Positions 6,401 through 11,687 of a DNA stretch of 11,687 bases are shown here, one piece after another. The notes beneath the pieces were generated by a model. The model did not search any database and was not told the origin of the DNA. It was given only the letters and a program-made list of their open reading frames with translations. Every line of letters starts with the position of its first letter. The first letter of the stretch is position 1. The stretch is from Candidatus Cloacimonadota bacterium (GTDB lineage Bacteria; Cloacimonadota; Cloacimonadia; Cloacimonadales; TCS61), in assembly GCA_011372345.1 (NCBI GenBank), contig DRTC01000209.1, positions 1 through 11,687 of the forward strand, in the 5' to 3' direction. The translations under genes and the position numbers were made by a program.

Positions 6401-8062
6401 ATGCGAAATTTAGTTATCTTCATTTCATTACTGATGTTATCTGTTAATTTTCTGATTTCTGAAGATCTTCTTCTCGATATCATGTTCACTAATGATATCC
6501 ATGGTGGAATCGATAGGTATCCAGCAACTTTTATGAATCCTAATTTTCCTCCTATGCTGGGCGGAGGAGGTTCTGCAGCAACTTATATAAAAGGGATCAG
6601 GAAAATAAGCAATGGAAAAAATCGGGACAATCTCCTGGTTGATGCCGGAGATTTTTTTCAGGGACATCCGGTTGGTACCATATCCAAAGGAAAAGCTGTC
6701 ATCACTTATATGAATATGATCGGATATGACTTGAGTGTTGTCGGAAATCATGAATTTGATATTGGGGAAGATACTCTAATCGAAACTTATAATGATGCAG
6801 AATTCCCGATTTTATCATGTAATATCGTAAAAAAAGGAACAGACGAACTGGTAGATTATGTCCAACCTTATCTGATTTTAGAAAAAATGGGAATTAGATT
6901 TGGAATTATTGGCGTAACTACAACTGACACTGAAAAGATGAGTTTTCCTGAAAATATTAAGAATGTCGAGTTTCTACCGGCAAAAGATGCTCTGGAAAAA
7001 TATATTCCAATCGTTAAAAAGGAAAAAGTCGATTTGATCATAGTGGTCGGTCATGTTGGTATTCCTTATGATCCTGAACCTGCTTATAAACATCGATACG
7101 AGGAAAATTCGGGTGAGAAGCAAAGATATTGGGGACTCGATGCCCAGGAATTAGCTCATGAAGTTCAAGGAATAGATTTATTCTTTGCAGGTCATATTCA
7201 CAAAGGTTTTGCCAAACCCTGGGAAGATCCGGAAACTCATACTCTTGTTTTTCAGGGCTATGCCTATGGAAGCAATGTTGGTCATGTAACCATCAAGATA
7301 GATAAGGAAACGAAAACTATTTCGGGATATGAAACCGCAGCACTCAGGGAAGGTATGATGATCACTCTTTTTGAAGATGAATTTATTCCCGATAAAACGA
7401 TCGGAGATACGATCCTGACCATGCAGAAAATCGCTGAACAAGGTATGGATGAAGTCATCGGAAAAGCAGAAACCTATATTTCCAGAGATGGAGTCGATGC
7501 TCAAAATAAAATCGGAAATCTTGTTTGTGAAGCAATGCTGGAAGCTACTGGAGCGGATTTTTCCTTTTTAAATCTCGGAGGAGTTCGGGGAGACCTTCAA
7601 CAGGGACCGATAACTTACCGGAATATTTTCGATGTCATGCCTTTTGAAAATCAGGTTGTGATCATCGAAGTAGATGGTGAATTCCTGAAAAATATCATCG
7701 AGATGAGAGTTTCCGGTAGTCGTCACGGATTGCGAGTAGCTGGAGTAAATGTTGTTTATAATCGTTCCCGAAAGGATTATGATCGGATCACAAAACTTCT
7801 GATAGGTGGAGAACCCTGGCAAAAAGACAAAATCTATCACATTTCAACCACAGATTTTCTCCTTCAGGGAAATGCTGGATTAACCATGCTGACGAAGATT
7901 CCCGAAGCAAAGATAACCAGGATCGAAAAAAGTTTGCGGGATTGTATTGTAGATTATGTAAAAAATAATTCACCTGTAACCGCTCAAATTGATAACCGCT
8001 GGAAAAGAGACGATAAATCTGAAATAACATTAGAATTGAAATCCGAATTAGAAAAAAAATAA
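6401..8062 (+). CDS. Secreted 5'-nucleotidase / 2',3'-cyclic phosphodiesterase family protein
   Basis: This is a 553-residue protein of the usual length for the UshA/CpdB/YfkN family, with a signal peptide at about 1-20. The N-terminal calcineurin-like metallophosphatase domain has all its metal-binding motifs: FTNDIHGGI (Asp32, His34), DAGDFFQG (Asp81), GNHEFD (Asn116, His117), GHVG (His218) and GHIHKG (His265, His267). The C-terminal substrate-binding domain begins near 350 and shows FLNLGGVRGDL (389-399), the N-x-G-G-V-R motif that holds the nucleotide, followed by ITYRNIFDVMPFENQ. Family members remove phosphate from nucleotides, UDP-sugars or cyclic nucleotides outside the cytoplasm using two divalent metals. 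The exact substrate cannot be read from sequence. There is no lipobox, cell-wall anchor or C-terminal sorting domain, so the periplasm is the likely place. The ATG is preceded by AAGGA, 99 bp after the PorV/FadL-like gene. Confidence 0.92.
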   Translation: MRNLVIFISLLMLSVNFLISEDLLLDIMFTNDIHGGIDRYPATFMNPNFPPMLGGGGSAATYIKGIRKISNGKNRDNLLVDAGDFFQGHPVGTISKGKAVITYMNMIGYDLSVVGNHEFDIGEDTLIETYNDAEFPILSCNIVKKGTDELVDYVQPYLILEKMGIRFGIIGVTTTDTEKMSFPENIKNVEFLPAKDALEKYIPIVKKEKVDLIIVVGHVGIPYDPEPAYKHRYEENSGEKQRYWGLDAQELAHEVQGIDLFFAGHIHKGFAKPWEDPETHTLVFQGYAYGSNVGHVTIKIDKETKTISGYETAALREGMMITLFEDEFIPDKTIGDTILTMQKIAEQGMDEVIGKAETYISRDGVDAQNKIGNLVCEAMLEATGADFSFLNLGGVRGDLQQGPITYRNIFDVMPFENQVVIIEVDGEFLKNIIEMRVSGSRHGLRVAGVNVVYNRSRKDYDRITKLLIGGEPWQKDKIYHISTTDFLLQGNAGLTMLTKIPEAKITRIEKSLRDCIVDYVKNNSPVTAQIDNRWKRDDKSEITLELKSELEKK

Positions 8063-8121
8063 CAGTTCTTTTTTCTAAATTTGATAAAAGAATTGACTAA
8101 AGATCAGTCTATTTTTTAATT
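8063..8121 (+). other. Hairpin followed by a T-rich tract, overlapping a promoter-like sequence
   Basis: Directly after the nucleotidase stop, CAGTTCTTTT (8063-8072) can pair with AAAAGAATTG (8086-8095), ten pairs including one G-U. A weak hairpin (GACT 8095-8098, AGTC 8106-8109) follows, and then TATTTTTT. This could be a poor terminator for the nucleotidase gene. The same stretch also holds TTGACT (8093-8098), 16 nt, then TTTAAT (8115-8120), a fair sigma-70 match that could drive the gene at 8245. The two readings are not exclusive. The rest of the gap to 8244 is plain AT-rich sequence. Confidence 0.35.
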
Positions 8122-8244
8122 GCCCCAGATATAAAAAATTTTTTCGATATTTTTATGGAAGAAAATTCAGAAATAAAATAATTTGCATTACTGAATAATG
8201 GAATAATTTTTATTTCCCAACGATAAATATTTCAAGGAAGTACT

Positions 8245-9087
8245 ATGTTAAAAAAAATTGGAAGATTAGATAATGATTCTATTAAAGAATTAGATCTGCT
8301 AATCGATTCTATATTCAAGCTTTTTGATAAAGGAAAAAAAGAAAAAGCAGAAAAAGAACTTTATAAAATAGCTAAAACTCCTAACTATTTCATCAGAGAA
8401 TATATTGGAAAAAATCTGATCAAATATTCAGATCAGCGTAAGATCTTAGCTGTTGCCAAAAAGATGCTCAAACATAAAATGTATGGGATCAGGGCTACAG
8501 CTTTGTTTTACCTTTATACAAAATATGGGGATGATCCTGAAAAGATACTCAAGTTGTTGAACAGCAATTTTGAAACGATTCCCTGGGAAGTTGAGAGTAT
8601 TATCAATGATATGTGGAAAAAATTTCCTGATTTCATGAAAATACATATGAAGGAGTGGCAATCATCAAAAAATGAAAAGAAAAGAGCTTTATCATTCCAT
8701 GGTATGGAAAATATAGCTCGTTCAGATTCAAAATACATCATGGAATTTATCAGTAGATCTATTGATGATGCGACTATGGATGTGCAGAAGAAAATTACTC
8801 ATATAATGACTCAGGTCGCTCGTGCAAATCCCACGATCGCTTTTCCTTACATCAGGGAATGGCTGGTTACAGCTGATGAAACAAGAATAAAAACGATCTG
8901 GGTTTCTATGAAAAAACTGGCAAATATAGTGAAGCAGAAGAATCGCAGGGATAGGTCTGTCGAGGATTTTGTGATCCTGACAGAACAAACTGTTAATGAT
9001 TGGAAGAATGATGAGAACGAGAATGTTGTTAATATGGGTGAAAGACTATATCGCATTATAACTTATGATATGAATCATAATCGATAA
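8245..9087 (+). CDS. HEAT-repeat protein resembling the AlkD-type DNA alkylation repair family
   Basis: This is a 280-residue, helix-rich, basic protein without signal peptide or membrane segment, so it is probably cytoplasmic. AGGA at 8235-8238 supports the ATG. The helices repeat in pairs, as in HEAT/ARM repeats. Three segments recall AlkD-like DNA glycosylases: IPWEVESIINDMW (112-124), where AlkD has a Trp plus the catalytic Asp; MKEWQSSKNEKKRAL (135-149), like the W..S.N.W.RR segment; and the helical repeat from 180 (VQKKITHIMTQVARANP, then FPYIREWL). AlkD flips no base; it holds alkylated DNA in the concave face and excises 3-methyladenine or 7-methylguanine. Here the position I would align with the catalytic Asp is Glu117, and a usual second Trp is not obvious, so activity may be lost or changed. 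The match is by eye, and the protein could be another HEAT-repeat scaffold. It ends 41 bp before the ybbR-like gene, a probable operon. Confidence 0.6.
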   Translation: MLKKIGRLDNDSIKELDLLIDSIFKLFDKGKKEKAEKELYKIAKTPNYFIREYIGKNLIKYSDQRKILAVAKKMLKHKMYGIRATALFYLYTKYGDDPEKILKLLNSNFETIPWEVESIINDMWKKFPDFMKIHMKEWQSSKNEKKRALSFHGMENIARSDSKYIMEFISRSIDDATMDVQKKITHIMTQVARANPTIAFPYIREWLVTADETRIKTIWVSMKKLANIVKQKNRRDRSVEDFVILTEQTVNDWKNDENENVVNMGERLYRIITYDMNHNR

Positions 9088-9119
9088 TTTATTAAGCAAT
9101 TGTTGATCAATCTTGTCAA

Positions 9120-9124
9120 GAGGA
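9120..9124 (+). promoter_or_regulatory. Ribosome binding site that decides the ybbR-like start
   Basis: GAGGA is four bases before ATG at 9129 but only one base before an in-frame TTG at 9126. The ATG is therefore the better start, and the protein has 297 residues rather than 298. Confidence 0.7.
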
Positions 9125-9128
9125 CTTG

Positions 9129-10022
9129 ATGAGAAGAAATATTTCCATTAAAATCCTGGTAGTTCTAATCGCTGTTGTTTTGTGGTTTCAACAGGTACTT
9201 TTAAAAACACATACTGAAGAGATATTAATTCCAATAAGATTAAGTAATATTCCGGAAAACCTTGTTGTTATAGAAGAAACTATTAGAGAAATTCCTGTTA
9301 TTATCAAAACTCGAGGTATGGATTTCCTGATCATGAAAATGTCTCAGGTTTATTTTAATGTTGATGGCAGCAAGTTTAAATTTGGAAATAATTTTATCCA
9401 GGTTACTGATCAAAATCTGCATTATTCAGATCGAATAACCCTGGAAATAAAAAAAATAAATTCTTCAAAAAACACGATTATCGAGATGGATAAATTAATC
9501 ATAAAAAAATTTCCCATCCAGATCCAATACGACACACCCAAGGATGAAGAATTTTTCCTGCAAAATAAAATAATAAATAATTTCCAGAATATAGATGTTA
9601 AAGGTCCACAAACGATTTTAAGCAAATACAAGATGATCCAGACAAAAAAGATCTCTCGGAAAATGGTAAAAGATAATAAACTGTCTGTTGCTTTAATAGT
9701 TCCTGATCCTAAGATGAACTTGGAAAAAGATCAGATCAGTCTGGAGATAACTCAATCTAAAATAACTACTAAAACAATTTCCCTGATCCCAGTCAAGTAT
9801 CCGTTAAATAAAAACATTTCAATCATTCCTCAAAAAGTTTCAGCTATGGTCAGAGGACCCGAAGATATTTTGGAGAAACTCACGAATAAGAATGTTACTG
9901 CCAGTATTGATGAAAACAAAATCAACAGGAATGATTTTGTGAGAGTTAAATTTTCCTTACCCACAGGAGTAAAATTAGTCGAATATACTCCGCAGAAAAT
10001 TCAGATAATCAGAGATAAGTGA
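9129..10022 (+). CDS. YbbR-domain (CdaR-like) membrane-anchored protein
   Basis: This is a 297-residue protein with a basic start (MRRN), one N-terminal membrane helix at about 5-25 (ISIKILVVLIAVVLWFQQVL) and a long extracytoplasmic part. The outer part shows at least two full YbbR repeats, each marked by the same motif: VKGPQTIL (157-164) and VRGPEDIL (241-248). A first, less clear repeat occupies about 30-120. The last repeat ends with the family pattern LPTGVKLVEYTPQKIQI. In Bacillota the relative CdaR binds the diadenylate cyclase CdaA and tunes c-di-AMP production, with genes in the order cdaA-cdaR-glmM. Here neither cdaA nor glmM is adjacent. The upstream neighbour is the HEAT-repeat gene and the next gene is tsaD. 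So the fold assignment is strong but the CdaR role is only a possibility. An intrinsic terminator lies 74 bp downstream. Confidence 0.8.
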   Translation: MRRNISIKILVVLIAVVLWFQQVLLKTHTEEILIPIRLSNIPENLVVIEETIREIPVIIKTRGMDFLIMKMSQVYFNVDGSKFKFGNNFIQVTDQNLHYSDRITLEIKKINSSKNTIIEMDKLIIKKFPIQIQYDTPKDEEFFLQNKIINNFQNIDVKGPQTILSKYKMIQTKKISRKMVKDNKLSVALIVPDPKMNLEKDQISLEITQSKITTKTISLIPVKYPLNKNISIIPQKVSAMVRGPEDILEKLTNKNVTASIDENKINRNDFVRVKFSLPTGVKLVEYTPQKIQIIRDK

Positions 10023-10131
10023 TTGTCTTTCCAGGATTGGATTTGACTCGTAACGAAGTGAGAGTTGAGAACAATCGGATAAATAAGTTGCAATCCTCGA
10101 CTCACATTCCCTTTGGTCATTGCGAGTCGAG
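10021..10131 (+). repeat. Intergenic palindromic repeat region, copy 2
   Basis: This stretch after the ybbR-like stop holds several inverted repeats: GATTGT (10021-10026) with ACAATC (10071-10076), AGGATTG (10033-10039) with CAATCCT (10091-10097), GACTCG (10045-10050) with CGAGTC (10123-10128), and CTCGACTC (10096-10103) with GAGTCGAG (10124-10131). The words GCAATCC and TCATTGCGAG recall a REP-like intergenic palindrome seen in many bacteria (that link is from memory). Part of it matches the spacer at 6350-6367. Confidence 0.5.
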
Positions 10132-10142
10132 TTTTGTTTTTT
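10096..10142 (+). terminator. Intrinsic terminator after the ybbR-like gene
   Basis: A perfect 8-bp stem (CTCGACTC 10096-10103, GAGTCGAG 10124-10131) with a 20-nt loop is followed by TTTTGTTTTTT (10132-10142). It lies 74 bp past the stop and would separate the HEAT/ybbR operon from tsaD. Confidence 0.75.
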
Positions 10143-10164
10143 CCAGTTGTTGATTCTTCGATAG

Positions 10165-10193
10165 AAAAGCAAAAATCCCGAAAACTTTCGGGA
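10165..10193 (-). terminator. Terminator-like hairpin facing the minus strand, in the tsaD leader
   Basis: CCCGAA and TTCGGG (10177-10192) form a tight 6-bp stem with a 4-nt loop. On the minus strand it is followed by ATTTTTGCTTTT, so it is a good terminator for leftward transcription. On the plus strand no T-tract follows, so it should not stop tsaD transcription. The only leftward gene to its right ends at 11339, beyond tsaD. Confidence 0.6.
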
Positions 10194-10215
10194 AGAATGA
10201 TAGATAAAGGCTGTA

Positions 10216-11232
10216 ATGAAACCGATCAAGATCCTCGCGTTTGAGACTTCCTGCGATGATACTTCTGTCGCTGTTATAGATTCAAATTACAAAGTTTATA
10301 TAAATCTTATCTCTTCCCAAACCACCCATGAAGATTTTGGTGGAGTCGTCCCTGAACTTGCTTCCAGACTCCATATAAAAAATATAATGAAACTTACTCA
10401 AATTGCTCTGGATCAAACAAATACGACATTTGAGGAAATCGATGCCCTCGCAGTTTCTGTAAATCCGGGTTTGATCGGTGCGTTGCTGGTTGGAGTTTCC
10501 TTTGCAAAAAGTCTCGCTTACAGTTTGCAGAAACCTCTCATTGCAGTGAATCACATGCTCGGTCACATTTATGCAAATAAGATCGAAAATCCGGAATTAG
10601 AACCACCTTATCTTGCTCTCGTTGTTTCCGGAGGGCATACGGAACTTGTCGATTTTGTCTCCTACAATAATTTTAAGATTGTTGGTAAGACAAGAGATGA
10701 TGCTGCCGGAGAAGCTTTTGATAAAACTGCAAAATTATTGAATCTCGGATATCCGGGAGGTCCGATGATCGATAAAACAGCAACAAACGGTAATCCCGCG
10801 TTTGTCGAATTTCCGCGTGCTTTAAATAGAAAAGATAGTTATGATTTCAGTTTTAGCGGACTAAAAACAGCGATCAGGAATTACCTTCTAAATAAAAAAG
10901 AAGAATTCATCAAAGAACATATTGCAGATATTTCTGCTTCGGTGCAGGCAGCGATTGTTGATAGTCTGGTTAAGAAAACGATCAATTACGCAAAAAAAGC
11001 GAATTCCAAGACCATCATTGTGGCAGGAGGAGTTTCCGCAAATAGCCTGTTAAGAAAACAGATCAAATTAGAAGCAGAAAAAATCGGAGCTGAAGTTTAT
11101 ATTCCTGCTCTTGAATATTGTATGGATAATGCAGCCATGATCGGAGCTGCTGCTATTGAAAAGTATTTCCGCAAAGAATTTGCTGATCTTTCTTTGAATG
11201 CTTTTTCAAAAAAGGGATTGAGATTTATTTGA
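10216..11232 (+). CDS. tsaD: tRNA N6-adenosine threonylcarbamoyltransferase TsaD (Kae1/Gcp/YgjD)
   Basis: This is a 338-residue protein of full family length. TsaD transfers the threonylcarbamoyl group from threonylcarbamoyl-adenylate to A37 of tRNAs that read ANN codons, working in the cytoplasm with TsaB and TsaE. The N-terminus (ILAFETSCDDTSVAVID, 6-22) is the first phosphate-binding strand of the actin-like ASKHA fold. HMLGH (113-117) is the metal-binding H-x-x-x-H motif, completed by Asp304 in YCMDNAAMIG. VVSGGHTEL (136-144), GKTRDDAAGEAFDK (157-170) and VAGGVSANSLLR (269-280) are the conserved nucleotide- and substrate-site loops. All key residues are present and the gene looks intact. 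A weak AAAGG (10206-10210) precedes the ATG by five bases. tsaB and tsaE are not in the window. Its promoter is not clear. The leader contains a hairpin that reads as a terminator only on the opposite strand. Confidence 0.97.
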   Translation: MKPIKILAFETSCDDTSVAVIDSNYKVYINLISSQTTHEDFGGVVPELASRLHIKNIMKLTQIALDQTNTTFEEIDALAVSVNPGLIGALLVGVSFAKSLAYSLQKPLIAVNHMLGHIYANKIENPELEPPYLALVVSGGHTELVDFVSYNNFKIVGKTRDDAAGEAFDKTAKLLNLGYPGGPMIDKTATNGNPAFVEFPRALNRKDSYDFSFSGLKTAIRNYLLNKKEEFIKEHIADISASVQAAIVDSLVKKTINYAKKANSKTIIVAGGVSANSLLRKQIKLEAEKIGAEVYIPALEYCMDNAAMIGAAAIEKYFRKEFADLSLNAFSKKGLRFI

Positions 11233-11338
11233 GATAATAGTCCACTTTTCGCAAAATGTGAAAAAATTAAAATAAAAAAATAAAGTCATTTAATACCCAT
11301 TTGTACAGAAAAAATATTTTGATTATTAAACAATAGAT
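11233..11338. other. Convergent intergenic spacer, no gene seen
   Basis: These 106 bp lie between the stops of tsaD and the leftward gene. They are very AT-rich. A short imperfect hairpin (CACTTTTCGCAAAATGTG, near 11244) lacks a following T-tract on either strand. A weak TTG/CAA hairpin followed by T6 on the minus strand (about 11309-11332) might end the leftward gene. Neither is strong. Confidence 0.4.
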
Positions 11339-11687
11339 TTACCTCATCAAAACCATCTTCTTTGTTTGAGAAAATTTATTTCTGGTTTTCATTCTGTAAA
11401 AATAAGTGCCGGAAGGAAATCTTTCAGCATTCCAGTTAATTTCTGTTTGTTGATCGCTAATTTCTATTTCATCGATTTTTTGTCCTTTAATATTGTAGAA
11501 TAAAATCTCTGTGAACTCTGTATTTCTGTGGCAAGAAAAAGAAATTGTCGTTGTTGTATGAAATGGATTCGGAAAATTAGATAAAGAAATATTTTCAGCA
11601 TAGATTTCATTATCCTCGATCCGGACATTTTCATAAACAAATTCTGTCCTGTGTTCATTTTCCCAATCATCAGTCCAGATCTGGAGG
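11339..11687 (-). CDS. Secreted protein with C-terminal sorting (Por/type IX tail-like) domain, C-terminal part only
   Basis: The minus strand is open from the right window edge to a TAA at 11341-11339, giving 115 residues of the C-terminus. Residues 1-32 of the visible part belong to the end of an unknown domain. From about 35 the sequence follows the C-terminal sorting domain pattern: LSNFPNPFHTTTTISFS (a YPNPF-type start), then ILFYNIKGQKIDEIEI (the strand with N-x-x-G-Q), NWNAERFPSGTYFYRMKT (W-N-A, S-G-T-Y-F-Y-R) and the basic end KKMVLMR. In Bacteroidota and related phyla this domain directs proteins to the type IX secretion channel, is removed, and the protein is attached at the cell surface or released. 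The same fold is also called FlgD-Ig-like when no type IX system is known. The function of the main body is outside the window. Confidence 0.85.
   Translation of the reverse strand, partial: LQIWTDDWENEHRTEFVYENVRIEDNEIYAENISLSNFPNPFHTTTTISFSCHRNTEFTEILFYNIKGQKIDEIEISDQQTEINWNAERFPSGTYFYRMKTRNKFSQTKKMVLMR

Noticed and set aside
11244..11261. Terminator after tsaD
   Set aside because: The stem has a mismatch and only about six pairs, and it is followed by A-runs, not T-runs, on the plus strand.
1..11687. CRISPR array, tRNA or rRNA gene, transposon, or defence system beyond the toxin-antitoxin pair
   Set aside because: Both strands and all spacers were scanned by eye. There are no regularly spaced repeats, no cloverleaf candidates, no transposase motifs and no further defence-type domains.

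Overview
The window is AT-rich, with standard bacterial coding and clear Shine-Dalgarno sites (GGAGG or AGGA) ahead of most genes. It carries a Gram-negative envelope gene set: a type IV pilin-like protein, two outer-membrane beta-barrel proteins with signal peptides, a secreted 5'-nucleotidase and a protein with a C-terminal sorting domain of the Por/type IX-tail type. This mix points to a member of the Fibrobacterota-Chlorobiota-Bacteroidota group. Candidatus Cloacimonadota is my best guess, but no rRNA or other taxonomic marker is present to settle it.

Layout. The left end (1-827) is on the minus strand: the N-terminal part of an unrecognised exported protein at the edge, a compact intrinsic terminator (329-366), and a pseudopilin-like gene (393-827) with a good promoter behind it. 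From 1079 to 11232 every gene is on the plus strand. First comes a 1034-residue outer-membrane protein with helix-hairpin-helix (HHH) segments. Then come an antitoxin/MazF-PemK toxin pair that overlap by 14 nt, a PorV/FadL-like barrel, a UshA/CpdB-type 5'-nucleotidase, an AlkD-like HEAT-repeat protein, a YbbR/CdaR-like membrane-anchored protein, and the tRNA t6A enzyme TsaD. The right edge (11339-11687, minus strand) holds the C-terminal part of a secreted protein with the sorting domain.

How the genes may work together. The genes from 1079 to 8062, apart from the toxin-antitoxin pair, are all cell-envelope proteins. They could form a loose surface-nutrition neighbourhood (outer-membrane channel plus nucleotide phosphatase), but this is inference. 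The HEAT-repeat and ybbR genes are 41 bp apart and look like an operon that ends at an intrinsic terminator at 10096-10142. tsaD is a housekeeping gene. The intergenic regions before the nucleotidase and before tsaD carry related imperfect palindromic repeats, and the tsaD leader contains a terminator facing the opposite way.

I see no CRISPR array, tRNA, rRNA, transposase or phage gene. No complete, clearly novel system is evident. The most unusual items are the HHH-barrel protein with degenerate hairpins, the diverged AlkD-like protein coupled to an orphan ybbR, and the intergenic palindromic repeat family.
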